Notes: a model not told the origin generated them from the sequence alone. A stretch of DNA of 64,000 bases from Anabaena minutissima FACHB-250 (GCF_014697125.1 NZ_JACJRG010000006.1:62001-126000); one strand, 5' to 3'. Positions 28,229 to 37,701 are shown, counted from the first letter of the stretch. A program made the numbers and translations.

Positions 28229-29875
28229 CTATTCAACATTTGCTGTGCTTTCAAAAGCGGGGCAGTAACCCTCTAGGGTAACTCTAAAGTTATGTAAAGG
28301 AGAAGCTGGATTCCAACAGCGTTGTCCCCTTTGGTGTCGGCAAGTACCACAGCAATCGACATCGGACATAAAATAGCGATCGCTATTTTGATTCAGCAAT
28401 TCTCGTTGTGTTAAGCCCTTAAATACTAATTCTTCTCCCTGCCAACGGGCTTCGATTAAACCCGTATCTGCAAACTGTCGCCAACGGGGATCGGCGGTGA
28501 TGGCATCGGGTAGTGTAATGGTGATGAGTGTCTCTAATTCTGTCACTTCCCCTTGATAATTTGTCTCAGGGGCGGCTGGTTGTAAAAAGGTATCCCCAAT
28601 GGGCAGTTCTACGCGCGTACCAGCCAAGGGAGAATGGATGTGATAGCGGTTTTGTAATTCCTCCAAACTAGTTAAGTCGGCTAAATAAGCCGCAGAACCA
28701 TGCACAAAGACAACGTGTTGGGGACGCAAGTTATGAATTAACTGGGTAGTTCCAGGGCCATCGCTGTGCTGTGCTAGTAGATAGGTTTCGATGGTTGTCG
28801 GTGTTGTGTATTGCTTTTTAATTTTGACATCAATTTTTTCTGGCAGTAAGACGAGCCAAGACCCGGTGCTGGGTTGGCAGTATTGGCTAAAATCTGCTGT
28901 GACATCTGTAAGCACAATACAGGGAGATTTTCCCACGGTGTGACGATGTTCTGACTGCAACCGCCGCACACGCGGGCGTATTCGTTCATCCCAAAATAAA
29001 GGTTGATGGCGGGCAAAGTTTTGGACTGATGGCGGTAGATGGGGTAATAGTTCCAAGTAAGCATCGCACCCTTTAGCCACAGCACCATCAACCCAAATAT
29101 CTAAATCCCTACCGGTGAAATGGTGGTGAGAACGCAACAGCATTAACAGTTCTTGCCCCAAACCTAATGCGGGTGTGGGTAGTAGCACAGAAGAACCGTC
29201 TGCGATCGCTTGGTTGATGCGTTCAGCTAGTTGGTTTTCTTGGTTGCGGCGGTGGGGGTGACGTGATGTGCCGTAAGTGCCTTCAACAATTAGCACGTTC
29301 ACATCTGAACCCCGCAATTCTTCTAACCTCAGACCTTCTACTAATCGAGAGTTAGATAAGAAAAAATCTCCTGTATAGAGGAGCTTATAAGCGCGTTGGG
29401 CTGTGGTGTATGTGAGGAGAATTGCTACTGCGCCTGGCAAGTGTCCGGCGGGGAAGATTTCCGCAACTAGCCCTTTTTGTAACTCAATGGGCGATCGCAA
29501 CGGCAAGGCGTGACAAAACTGTGGGACGTTTTCTTGCTCTGTCCAACTCAGAGGCAGCAATTTGCTGGTTACTTCACTGGCGTAGATGGGTAGATGAGGG
29601 AAGGCTTGATGCAGTGGCAATAACCCTCTAGCGTGGTCTGGGTGAGCATGAGTGACTAATACTAAATCTGCTGGTAGCTTTGACGATTTAGTTACACTTT
29701 TTTTTAAGGATGAAATGTCTGCTAAACCACAGTCTAGTAGGATGCGGTGTGGCCCCATCCGCACCAACAAACATACACCCTCGTCATGATGCTGAACACT
29801 ATAAGGAAAGCATTCTAATTCTGTTGCTGTTTCCTCTGTGTCAACGCGGGAGTATGCCGGCACATTATCCCTCAT
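28229..29875 (-). CDS. MBL-fold/beta-CASP-like metallohydrolase
   Basis: This protein of about 549 residues has the metallo-beta-lactamase motif VTHAHPDHARGL with later ligands in PAGHLPGA and YTGDFF. A beta-CASP-like insertion and the motif VVFVHGSA follow, as in RNA-processing nucleases of the RNase J/CPSF73 class. A C-terminal cysteine cluster (CCGTC ... C ... C) could bind a metal. The ATG at 29875 is chosen because a strong GGGAGGGGAGG stands directly upstream; the longer frame to 29917 starts with TTG. It likely cleaves RNA or a phosphoester, but the substrate is unknown. Confidence 0.8.
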   Translation of the reverse strand: MRDNVPAYSRVDTEETATELECFPYSVQHHDEGVCLLVRMGPHRILLDCGLADISSLKKSVTKSSKLPADLVLVTHAHPDHARGLLPLHQAFPHLPIYASEVTSKLLPLSWTEQENVPQFCHALPLRSPIELQKGLVAEIFPAGHLPGAVAILLTYTTAQRAYKLLYTGDFFLSNSRLVEGLRLEELRGSDVNVLIVEGTYGTSRHPHRRNQENQLAERINQAIADGSSVLLPTPALGLGQELLMLLRSHHHFTGRDLDIWVDGAVAKGCDAYLELLPHLPPSVQNFARHQPLFWDERIRPRVRRLQSEHRHTVGKSPCIVLTDVTADFSQYCQPSTGSWLVLLPEKIDVKIKKQYTTPTTIETYLLAQHSDGPGTTQLIHNLRPQHVVFVHGSAAYLADLTSLEELQNRYHIHSPLAGTRVELPIGDTFLQPAAPETNYQGEVTELETLITITLPDAITADPRWRQFADTGLIEARWQGEELVFKGLTQRELLNQNSDRYFMSDVDCCGTCRHQRGQRCWNPASPLHNFRVTLEGYCPAFESTANVE

Positions 29876-30060
29876 GCTTTCCTCCCCTCCCATCTCATAA
29901 TCTTTGACATATCCCAAAAGCCAACATTTCTCAGGATTTTGGTTTGTAACCTAGGGGTAAGTTTGACAATGTGCCTCTCATCCCTAAGAATATGGGTTTT
30001 TGATTGGGGAGGACACCTCTTGCAAACCCTCACTGCTTGGGAAAAGCTGATAACGAGAAG

Positions 30061-30082
30061 CCCTAAAGCTAGAAGCTTAGGG
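30061..30082 (-). terminator. Hairpin downstream of ndhP
   Basis: CCCTAA / TTAGGG plus GCT / AGC form a 9-bp stem with one bulged A and a 3-nt loop. It lies 24 nt past the ndhP stop on the minus strand. The T-run is weak. Confidence 0.5.
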
Positions 30083-30105
30083 AACTTGCCTTTTGCTTTG
30101 AGCTA

Positions 30106-30228
30106 TCAATGGGCAGAGCCATTGCCGTGATAGTTCTCTGAATCATAAAATCCATTTTTCGTGCCAAAAAATAGGCAGGAAATGGTGAATATGACAGTTA
30201 ACCCAACGATAATCAGCTTTACATCCAT
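30106..30228 (-). CDS. ndhP: NDH-1 complex small subunit NdhP
   Basis: This 40-residue membrane protein starts with one transmembrane helix (LIIVGLTVIFTISCLFFG) and has a short polar tail, GTKNGFYDSENYHGNGSAH, facing one side of the membrane. Size and tail match NdhP, a one-helix subunit of the cyanobacterial NAD(P)H dehydrogenase-like complex needed for respiration and cyclic electron flow around photosystem I. An AGAGGG lies about 10 nt before the ATG. The plus-strand frame at 30191-30310 is its shadow. The gene is a lone cistron with its own promoter region to the right. Confidence 0.78.
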   Translation of the reverse strand: MDVKLIIVGLTVIFTISCLFFGTKNGFYDSENYHGNGSAH

Positions 30229-30701
30229 TGGTTTATTACCCTCTCATCAAGACTTTCTTATATTAATAGTGGGATTTAATTGTCTAGCTGAATCGCTAGA
30301 AAATCTTTAACTATGCTTGTTTTGATTGAGCAATAAGTAAATTTACTACCTTCAGTCTGATTGTAAAACTTTTCAGATCACCTGTCTATTAACGTAATAC
30401 GCCTTTACAAAGCATTTTTGGGAATGGGGCATTGATCAACCCCTGCGGGGAATTAAAAATTAAAAATTGAAGACCCCACGGATAAATCCGGGGGCTTGAA
30501 TTAATGTTGCTTTGCACTTTTTCGTGTTCATAAATAAATTTAGGGGCTTATATCCTTTTTTTCTTTGGTCATTTCTAATACTTAATTTAATTATGTATTA
30601 AATAAATTTTTATCCCACGGTTTGCGGAATAAGCTTAGTCCTAAATCTTTTAGCCTACGAATAGTTAGCGCACAATTAAAAAGCCTACAAATTATTTTAG
30701 C
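30229..30701. other. AT-rich intergenic region
   Basis: No gene was seen. A 9-bp stem with one bulge (CCCC-A-CGGAT / ATCCG-GGGG, 30474-30494) resembles hairpins found at ends of IS200/IS605-type elements, but no transposase is present. The ndhP promoter should lie near the left end. Confidence 0.45.
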
Positions 30702-30725
30702 ATTTAAACATCTAGATGTTTAAAT
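30702..30725. promoter_or_regulatory. 24-bp perfect palindrome, probable par operator/centromere
   Basis: The half-site ATTTAAACATCT (30702-30713) is followed exactly by its complement (30714-30725). Related pieces (TTTTAGCATTTAAA twice; ATGTTTA and its variants) continue up to the parA start. Such an array before a parA/RHH pair is a likely binding site for the ribbon-helix-helix protein, for autoregulation and/or DNA partition. Confidence 0.6.
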
Positions 30726-30804
30726 TTTAGCATTTAAATTAAATGTTCAAATGTTTAGATATGAAGTAAAATCTGGAAATTATTTGCATTTAGAAAAAAT
30801 GATC

Positions 30805-31389
30805 ATTACGGTAGCGGCTTTCAAGGGTGGTGTGGGGAAGTCTACGACTGCCTTGCACTTGGCTACATATCTCCAGAAGCAAGCTGACACGCTGTTAATA
30901 GACGGTGATTTAAACCGTAGTGCTTTAGATTGGTCAAATCGGGGTTCTTTGCCATTTAAGGTGGCTGATGAGCAACAGGGGGTGAGTTTGGCGGGGCTTT
31001 ATGAGCATATAGTTATTGACACCCCAGCGCGGCCAGATGCCGATGAGTTGAAAACTTTAGCTAAAGGATGCGATTTGTTAGTTATCCCGACTACACCAGA
31101 TGCGATCGCACTAGCAGCAACTCTGCAAATGGTGGATTTACTGAAAAAACTTAAAACAAAGTATAAAATCCTGCTGACTATCATTCCCCCAAATCCGAAT
31201 AAAGCAGGAGAAGAAGCGAGGACAACTCTATTAAATGCTGGAATACCTGTGTTTACGTCTGGAATTCGCCGCTTGGCTGTATTCCAACGTGCTGCTTTAG
31301 AGGGTGTTCCAGTTAATGCTGTCAAAGACGCTTACGCCAAAATTGCTTGGCGATGTTACTTCGAGGTAGGAAAGGAAATTTTACTGTGA
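30805..31389 (+). CDS. parA: ParA-family partition ATPase
   Basis: The protein of about 194 residues has the deviant Walker A motif of ParA/MinD ATPases, FKGGVGKST, within the first 16 residues, then TLLIDGDLNRSALDW and IVIDTPARPD. It is a short, plasmid-type (type Ib) ParA without an N-terminal DNA-binding domain. The ATG at 30805 gives the usual start MIITVAAFKGGVGKS; a longer frame from 30751 is unlikely. The next gene overlaps its stop codon. Plasmid-type partition genes on a chromosomal stretch suggest an integrated element. Confidence 0.85.
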   Translation: MTVAAFKGGVGKSTTALHLATYLQKQADTLLIDGDLNRSALDWSNRGSLPFKVADEQQGVSLAGLYEHIVIDTPARPDADELKTLAKGCDLLVIPTTPDAIALAATLQMVDLLKKLKTKYKILLTIIPPNPNKAGEEARTTLLNAGIPVFTSGIRRLAVFQRAALEGVPVNAVKDAYAKIAWRCYFEVGKEILL

Positions 31390-31664
31390 ATAATAAGAAG
31401 AAAGCTAGCCGTTTTGATGATTTAATTGATGCTGCTCGTAGTCGTCAACAGCGAGATCAGCCACAACCTACGCCAGATACATCTACTTCTGTTACTAAAA
31501 GCACTGACCCGGCTTATACTCGTACAACTATCTACTTACCTAAGCAACTCCATCGACAATTGAAGGCTGTTGCTGCTTCTCAGGAACGACAAATGAGTGA
31601 TATTGTCGCTGAATTAGTTGAACAGTGGTTAGGGAATATGAAGAGTGAAGATACGAGCAAGTAA
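31386..31664 (+). CDS. Ribbon-helix-helix partner of ParA (ParB/ParG-like)
   Basis: The 92-residue protein has a disordered basic N-terminus and a C-terminal ribbon-helix-helix domain: TRTTIYLPKQLHRQLKAVAA, followed by MSDIVAELVEQWL. It starts with GTG at 31386, overlapping the parA TGA (GTGA), with GGAAAGGA upstream. Proteins of this size and place are the centromere-binding partners of short ParA ATPases. The palindrome array at 30702 is the likely target. Confidence 0.78.
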   Translation: MNNKKKASRFDDLIDAARSRQQRDQPQPTPDTSTSVTKSTDPAYTRTTIYLPKQLHRQLKAVAASQERQMSDIVAELVEQWLGNMKSEDTSK

Positions 31665-31694
31665 AAAGGCAAAAGAAAACACTATTATAACTCC

Positions 31695-32111
31695 ATGCCA
31701 GCTAAAGACCTCTATCACGATGCTGTAAAAAATGCTTTGATTAAAAATGGGTGGCTGATCATCGCTGACCCTTACATAATTAAATATGAAGACGCTGAAC
31801 TGTATGCTGACTTAGCCGCAGAAAAACCAATTGCCGCAGAACGCCAGGGACAGACAATTGTTGTAGAAATTAAAAGCTTTGTTGGTAAATCTCAGATGTA
31901 CGATTTTCATAACGCTATCGGACAGTACATCGTCTATCGCAACCTCATACAAGTCAGCGAACCTCAATATAATTTGTACCTAGCAATTGATGACATTGTT
32001 TATTTAAATTTTTTTCAACGTCCATCCATTCAACTTATTACTAGCCAAAACAACCTGCGATTAATTATCGTAGACACTCAACAGGAGCAAATCGTGCAAT
32101 GGATAAATTAA
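31695..32111 (+). CDS. xisH: XisH-family protein
   Basis: This 138-residue protein belongs to the XisH family, named for a factor that controls excision of the fdxN element in Anabaena. It starts with AKDLYHDAVKNALIKNGWLI and contains a restriction-endonuclease-like core, ERQGQTIVVEIKSF, where E and EIK resemble a PD-(D/E)xK site. It overlaps xisI by 13 nt. Paralogous xisH-xisI pairs are common in cyanobacteria away from any excision element, so a nuclease/regulator or toxin-antitoxin-like role is also possible. Confidence 0.88.
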   Translation: MPAKDLYHDAVKNALIKNGWLIIADPYIIKYEDAELYADLAAEKPIAAERQGQTIVVEIKSFVGKSQMYDFHNAIGQYIVYRNLIQVSEPQYNLYLAIDDIVYLNFFQRPSIQLITSQNNLRLIIVDTQQEQIVQWIN

Positions 32112-32476
32112 CCCATTATCGCAATACTATCCAGGAAACTATTAAAAAATACTATGAAATGAGCAATTCTCAACGCGCTAACACTACAGAAACTACAATT
32201 ACCGATAGTGTTGTGTCCAGCGTAGGTGATCACCTAATTTTAGACGAACAACGCGACCAATACCTGTGGCTGCGTTGCGGCTGGGATGCCAAAAAACGAG
32301 TGCAGCACATCATTTTATATCTTCAGATTCAAAATGGTAAAATCTGGGTAGAAGAAGATAGCACTAACTTAGCAGTTGTTGATGACTTGTTAGCAGCAGG
32401 TATTCCCAAAACTGATATTATTTTAGGCTTTCATCACCCCAGTAAAAGAGCATTTACTGAATTTGCGATCGCGTAG
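32099..32476 (+). CDS. xisI: XisI-family protein
   Basis: The 125-residue protein is the usual partner of XisH. Family signatures are DKLTHYRNTIQETIKKYYE at the start, VGDHLILDEQRDQYLWLRCGW in the middle and GIPKTDIILGFHHPSKR near the end. The start codon lies inside xisH, so the two are translated together. Confidence 0.9.
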   Translation: MDKLTHYRNTIQETIKKYYEMSNSQRANTTETTITDSVVSSVGDHLILDEQRDQYLWLRCGWDAKKRVQHIILYLQIQNGKIWVEEDSTNLAVVDDLLAAGIPKTDIILGFHHPSKRAFTEFAIA

Positions 32477-32517
32477 GCGTAGATATACATTTAGATAACC
32501 TGGGGAGCAAATATTGC

Positions 32518-33045
32518 CTAAATCACAATTGCTTCACCTTTCTCAGTAAAGCGTACTTCTTTAATTTTCCACTGAGAATTACTAGTTAGGGTTTTGCGGA
32601 CACTGCCAAATAGGGCAAACTGTTCACAGCCAGAAAGAGAGACGAATTGACGTTTAGATTGGGGTGAGAGTCGCAAGTCAACTGTAGCAACGCCATTGTT
32701 GACTCTGACACGATAACCAGACAAATTAAAGTCGGCTGTGTCTTGTTCTTCTATGATTTTGCCGACTGCATTAGTTACAGACTCTACTGCTGGTACGGTT
32801 ACTTTTTGCGGGACAAGTTCCTGGCACTGAATATCGCTTGTATATAAAGTCACATTTACTTCGTTGTCAGAGGCAGCTTTAGAGGTATCAGAGGGGGACT
32901 TGATACTGTTGTGCTTGGCTCTGAGTTGAGCCATACTTTGGGTTGGGGTTGGTGTTGTGCTGGTCTCTGGTAGGTTGGAAGCACAGCTACTGATGCTTGC
33001 TGCGATCGCTATCATCGTCAACGGTAAAAGACACCTGGAAATCAT
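32518..33045 (-). CDS. Lipoprotein with GerMN-like domain
   Basis: This envelope protein of about 176 residues has a signal peptide ending in the lipobox-like SISSC. A Thr/Pro/Ser-rich linker follows, and then a GerMN-like domain (VNVTLYTSD ... NGVATVDLRLSP ... VRKTLTSNS). GerMN domains occur in spore and envelope lipoproteins; in cyanobacteria the role is unknown. The ATG at 33045 is preferred over the TTG at 33051. It is oriented against the xisHI genes. Confidence 0.72.
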   Translation of the reverse strand: MISRCLLPLTMIAIAASISSCASNLPETSTTPTPTQSMAQLRAKHNSIKSPSDTSKAASDNEVNVTLYTSDIQCQELVPQKVTVPAVESVTNAVGKIIEEQDTADFNLSGYRVRVNNGVATVDLRLSPQSKRQFVSLSGCEQFALFGSVRKTLTSNSQWKIKEVRFTEKGEAIVI

Positions 33046-33278
33046 ATGCAAATCTTTGGTTGTGTATCTTTTTCTTAACTTCAGTATTCTTAGTATCTAT
33101 TCCGTATAAAATTGCAAATATTTTTTAGTTAAATTTTACGTAAAAATTAGTTGATCTTAGTGTGTGTTTGGCGGATTTTTCAAGTGTGATATGCCACAAT
33201 AACACGCCTCCACAGAACATCGTGCGTTAGGCTAACGAACATACCCTTAAGACTAGTCTCTAGCCTCTAATCTCTATT

Positions 33279-34739
33279 ATGCCTGCAACTACTTTTGACC
33301 CCCGGAACTCTGAATGGGAAGATACACCCATTGATAAGTGGGAAGCCTCTAAATGGAAGCAATGGAAACCTAAATACCCAGCGTCTGATGAACAAGCTAA
33401 GTTGGAACGGGAATATCTCCGAATTAAATACGCCGTTCAACAAGCTAATACGGCTTTGAATTTGGATAGAGTCAAAGTTAAATTAAAACTTACTAGTCCG
33501 AAAACTATCGGCTTACAGGGTACGTTTCCTTGTAGACCTGGTGATGTTGGTAAACATGGTAGTCCTAATAAACAATATACCATTTCTTGTGGTTTTACTG
33601 CTAATGATGCTGGGGTGAAAATGGCAGTATTAAAGGCACGGGAATTAGATTTATCATTAATTACAAAACAATTCCAATGGACTCCCGAATTACTAGGTAA
33701 GCAAGCACAAAAAATAGACCAAGTAGATAATCATAAATATACGAAATTGATTAGTGAATTGATTCAAGACTATGAGCGCGAATTTTGGAAGACTCACGAG
33801 CAGGATAGACGAGGTATTAAGACTTGGGAAAGCCATTATCTGAGGCACTTGAAAAAATTACCTCAAGATGTAACTATGTCTGCTCAAGCATTAGAGGAGG
33901 CTTTGGAAAAAACTAAACCTCATACATCATCTAGGTTCTTTTTGGTGTGGCAACTAAAGAAATTCTGCGATTTTTGTGGGATTGATGACCTCAAAACTAT
34001 TTACGCTTATGCTACTCCCAATCCTCTCCCAAATATCCGCAAAATCCCTTCAGATGAGGAGATTATCCAAGGTTATTTGAAAATTGGTCTGCCATTATCA
34101 GCATACACAAGTAAAGATAATATTACTCTGCCTAAACAATGGCAATGGGCATATGGAATGTTAGCAACTTATGGCTTAAGACCTCATGAGTTATTTGCTG
34201 TAGATTTGGAGGCGTTCATAGACCCTAGAAATACTTTTCATTTAGTCAATTTAAATCCTAGTTTAACTGGGGGTACAAAAACGGGTGAACGCAGTTGTGG
34301 CATTCCGCCGTTACATCCCCATTGGGTGGAGTTATTTAAGTTAAAAAATATTCGATTACCTTATAACGAAGGAAAGCTGAGTAATAAAACAGCAAAACTT
34401 TATATTAGATTTAGAAATAATGATTTAGGCTTTAGACCTTATGATTTACGTCATGCTTATGCTATCCGGGGTCATCGGTTGCGCGTACCTATAAAGACTA
34501 TGGCTGATTATCTGGGGCATACAGTCCAAGAACATACAAAAACTTATCAAAGATGGATGAATGAAGATACTAATTTAGAAATTTATAAGGAGGTAGTAAT
34601 TCACAGACAGGGGACTTCTAAGGAAGCTTTGAAAGAGAGAATTAGTGAATTAGAAGCTGAAAATTTATCGCTGAAGGCAGAAAATGCTACGTTGAAACAA
34701 TTATTAATTCAACATCAATTAGGGGAATTGTTGAGTTAA
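33279..34739 (+). CDS. Tyrosine site-specific recombinase
   Basis: The 486-residue integrase shows the catalytic set of the phage integrase family: Arg I in YGLRPHELFAV, His-x-x-Arg in DLRHAYAIR, and the final His and Tyr in YLGHTVQEHTKTYQRW. A C-terminal leucine/glutamate coiled coil (LKERISELEAENLSLKAE) follows. Its length is close to the cyanobacterial excisases XisA and XisC. It lies beside parA and xisHI, supporting a mobile or formerly mobile segment. I could not find a convincing pair of attachment repeats. Confidence 0.85.
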   Translation: MPATTFDPRNSEWEDTPIDKWEASKWKQWKPKYPASDEQAKLEREYLRIKYAVQQANTALNLDRVKVKLKLTSPKTIGLQGTFPCRPGDVGKHGSPNKQYTISCGFTANDAGVKMAVLKARELDLSLITKQFQWTPELLGKQAQKIDQVDNHKYTKLISELIQDYEREFWKTHEQDRRGIKTWESHYLRHLKKLPQDVTMSAQALEEALEKTKPHTSSRFFLVWQLKKFCDFCGIDDLKTIYAYATPNPLPNIRKIPSDEEIIQGYLKIGLPLSAYTSKDNITLPKQWQWAYGMLATYGLRPHELFAVDLEAFIDPRNTFHLVNLNPSLTGGTKTGERSCGIPPLHPHWVELFKLKNIRLPYNEGKLSNKTAKLYIRFRNNDLGFRPYDLRHAYAIRGHRLRVPIKTMADYLGHTVQEHTKTYQRWMNEDTNLEIYKEVVIHRQGTSKEALKERISELEAENLSLKAENATLKQLLIQHQLGELLS

Positions 34740-34871
34740 ATGTTTGATTTTATTTTTCAACGCAGAGTAGCGCAGAGGTTCACGCGGAGTAACACAGAGT
34801 TTTAATCAGAGTTATTGGCTTTGTTGTTCTGGAATCTTGATGCTGTTGGCTGGAGATTGGGAAACATAGAA

Positions 34872-37112
34872 ATGATGTTACCTGCAAACTCTGACCTAGG
34901 AAGTGGCGCAACTATGGCCAATCATCTGATGACTATAGATAAAAATACTTATGAATCCCTACAACAAGAGTTACAAGAACTACGCCAACTAGTGGCAAAT
35001 GGGGATAAGAAATCTAGCCAAGAACAGATGGAGTTATTTATTGAATATACACCGGCGGCGATCGCTGTTCTTGATCGGGAAATGCGCTATTTGCAAGCTA
35101 GTCGTCGTTGGCGAGAAGATTACGGCTTAGGTAATAAAGATATCATTGGTTGCTCTCATTACGAAATTTTCCCGGAGGTTTCCGAGTCTTGGAGGAAAAT
35201 TCATCAACGTTGTTTGAGTGGAAAAATTCAAAAATGTGCCGAAGATGCCTTTAGCCGTGCCGATGGGACAACTGATTGGGTGAAATGGGAAATACATCCT
35301 TGGTACGAAAATTCTGGTGCAGTGGGTGGTATGGTCATGTTTACCGAGGTAATTACCACCCGCAAACAAGCTGAAGCCGAACTGAAGCGGTTGAATGAGG
35401 AATTAGAGGGGAGGGTTGAGGAACGTACAACAGCTTTACAACAAAGTGAAGCCAGATTGCAACGGCTAGCAGACAATGTCCCAGGGATGCTGTATGAGTT
35501 TCATCTTCATCCTGATGGCACAATGTTTTTTCCTTATGTGTCTTCTGGGTGTCGAGAAATTACGGGGAGAGAAGCAAAAGAGTTTCTAAATGATGCCTCT
35601 GCCACCTTTGCAGATATTCATCCTGAAGATATATCTAATTTTCAGGCTGCGATCGCTCACTCTGCCCAAACTCTGCAAAACTTTGAATATGAGTGGCGAA
35701 TTATCACCCCCTCTGGTCAGCAGAAGTGGATTAAAGCTGTTTCTAAACCAGAACGTCGAGTAGGAGGGGAAATTGTCTGGTATGGTTGCCTACTCGATAT
35801 TACCGAACAGCAAATTGCACTTCGCGATCGCAAAAATGTAGAAGCTTTGTTACAGGAACAAGAGCAGTTTTTACGTAGTATTTATGAAGGTGTTGATCAA
35901 ATCATATTTGTTATTAATGTTCTAGAAAACTGCGAATTTCGTTATGCTGCCTGGAATTCTACCGCCGAAAAAGCCACAGGTATTAGTCTAGCCAACGTTA
36001 TAGGTAAAGTACCTGAAGATGTGCATGGTATTGCTGAAGGTGCAGCCATTCGTCAACGATATAAAAACTGTGTGGAAACTGGTATCAGTAGCAGCTATGA
36101 AGAGTGTCTGACTTTACGCAATCAAGAAACTTGGTGGCTGACTAAAATCAATCCCCTCAAAAACAGCGAAGGTAGAATTTATCGACTTGTGGGGACAACT
36201 CTGAATATTACAGAACGCAAACAAGCTGAAATTAAGTTACAACAACAAGCCGAAAACTTAGAAAATACTCTGCGGGAATTACAACTTACCCAAACCCAAC
36301 TTATCCACAGTGAGAAAATGTCTTCACTGGGTAATATGGTTGCAGGTGTTGCCCATGAAATTAACAATCCAGTTAATTTTATTCATGGTAATTTGATTCC
36401 TGCTAGTGAATATGCTCACGATTTATTGCAGCTAGTGCAACTCTATCAAATTCACTTTCCTTACCCTCCAGAAGAAATTCAAGAATTATTGATAGATATT
36501 GACTTTGATTTTCTCAAGGAAGACATAGTAAAGCTGCTCACCTCTATGCGTGTAGGTACTCAGCGTATTCGGGAAATTGTCTTATCACTACGCAATTTCT
36601 CCCGCCTTGATGAAGCGGAATTTAAGCAGGTTGATATTCACGAAGGTATTGATAGTACCTTGATGATTTTACATAATCGTTTGAAGGTTAAACCAGAGCA
36701 TCCAGAAATTTTAGTGATTAAAGAATATGGTAAATTACCCCTCGTAGAATGCTATCCTGGGCAGCTTAATCAGGTATTTATGAATATTATCAGTAATGCT
36801 ATTGATGCTTTGGAAGGTTCATTTGTGGGTGAACAAGGGCAAATTTATATTCGTACTGAAGTTATGAGTAATAATTGGATAAGTATCAGCATTGCAGATA
36901 ATGGTATGGGGATTAATGCTGAAATTGTTTCTAAATTATTTGACCCTTTCTTTACTACTAAAAATGTGGGTAAGGGTACAGGTTTAGGGTTATCTATTAG
37001 CTATCAAATTGTGGTAGATAGACATAGAGGTAAATTATCTTGTCATTCAGAACCCGGACAAGGTGCAGAATTTGTGATTGAAATTCCTATTAACCAACAT
37101 GAAAATAGCTAA
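34872..37112 (+). CDS. PAS-domain sensor histidine kinase
   Basis: This cytosolic hybrid-free histidine kinase of about 746 residues has three PAS domains. Each of the first and third is followed by a typical PAC end (ITTRKQAEAEL and NITERKQAEIKL). The kinase core has the H-box MVAGVAHEINNPVNF (phosphorylated His), N-box NIISNAIDAL, G1 DNGMGI, F-box DPFFTTK and G2 GTGLGLSIS. No membrane segment is seen, so it senses an internal signal. No response-regulator gene is adjacent. Start candidates are ATG 34872 or 34914; the frame extends to TTG 34815. Confidence 0.87.
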   Translation: MMLPANSDLGSGATMANHLMTIDKNTYESLQQELQELRQLVANGDKKSSQEQMELFIEYTPAAIAVLDREMRYLQASRRWREDYGLGNKDIIGCSHYEIFPEVSESWRKIHQRCLSGKIQKCAEDAFSRADGTTDWVKWEIHPWYENSGAVGGMVMFTEVITTRKQAEAELKRLNEELEGRVEERTTALQQSEARLQRLADNVPGMLYEFHLHPDGTMFFPYVSSGCREITGREAKEFLNDASATFADIHPEDISNFQAAIAHSAQTLQNFEYEWRIITPSGQQKWIKAVSKPERRVGGEIVWYGCLLDITEQQIALRDRKNVEALLQEQEQFLRSIYEGVDQIIFVINVLENCEFRYAAWNSTAEKATGISLANVIGKVPEDVHGIAEGAAIRQRYKNCVETGISSSYEECLTLRNQETWWLTKINPLKNSEGRIYRLVGTTLNITERKQAEIKLQQQAENLENTLRELQLTQTQLIHSEKMSSLGNMVAGVAHEINNPVNFIHGNLIPASEYAHDLLQLVQLYQIHFPYPPEEIQELLIDIDFDFLKEDIVKLLTSMRVGTQRIREIVLSLRNFSRLDEAEFKQVDIHEGIDSTLMILHNRLKVKPEHPEILVIKEYGKLPLVECYPGQLNQVFMNIISNAIDALEGSFVGEQGQIYIRTEVMSNNWISISIADNGMGINAEIVSKLFDPFFTTKNVGKGTGLGLSISYQIVVDRHRGKLSCHSEPGQGAEFVIEIPINQHENS

Positions 37113-37122
37113 TAACATCAGG

Positions 37123-37701
37123 TTAATTCCAAACTATTTGTAAATCTAAAACAAACCCTGGTAATATATCCTCTCCTGATAATTCTGTAGGAGCATCTAA
37201 AATTTCCACAGGTTGATTTTGACGATATATTTCCACTTGTCGCGCTTGGGGGTTAATTAAGCAGCCAAGTTTGACTTGATTATCGATATATTCTTGCATT
37301 TTAGCTTGGGTGTCTTTCAAGTCGTCGCTCGGTGACATTAACTCTAAAACGAAGTCTGGCGCAATTGGGGGAAACTTTTTTTGTTGTTCTGGTGTGAGTG
37401 CGTCCCATCTGTCTTTTTTTATCCACGCTACATCAGGAGAACGATTTGCACCGTTGGGTAGTTTAAAACAGGTAGAAGAATCAAATACTTCACCAAGTTG
37501 ATATTTGCGATTCCAAATCACAAAATCTGCTGTAAATTCTGCATTCCGTTTTCCTGTTTCTCCCCCTGTAGGTGGCATAATAATTATTTCTCCCTTAGCG
37601 TTACGCTCCAATTTGACATCAGGATTTTCTCTACACAGTTGGTAAAATTGGTCGTCAGTGAGTTTAACAATTGGGTTGAGGTTGAATGTAATAGCTGTCA
37701 T
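37123..37701 (-). CDS. Uma2-family putative nuclease
   Basis: The protein of about 192 residues belongs to the Uma2 (DUF820) family of restriction-endonuclease-like proteins that is greatly expanded in cyanobacteria. It has PDVAWIKKDRW, PDFVLELMSPSD and the conserved end EDILPGFVLDLQIVW. The ATG at 37701 gives the normal N-terminus (MTAITFNL). It converges on the histidine kinase gene with 10 nt between stops. Function and target are unknown. Confidence 0.85.
   Translation of the reverse strand: MTAITFNLNPIVKLTDDQFYQLCRENPDVKLERNAKGEIIIMPPTGGETGKRNAEFTADFVIWNRKYQLGEVFDSSTCFKLPNGANRSPDVAWIKKDRWDALTPEQQKKFPPIAPDFVLELMSPSDDLKDTQAKMQEYIDNQVKLGCLINPQARQVEIYRQNQPVEILDAPTELSGEDILPGFVLDLQIVWN

Noticed and set aside
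29939..30130. 63-codon plus-strand frame
   Set aside because: Runs through the hairpin and the 3' end of ndhP on the opposite strand; no family features.
30474..30494. IS200/IS605-like end hairpin
   Set aside because: Only one end-like hairpin and no transposase or second end; kept only as a note in the gap description.
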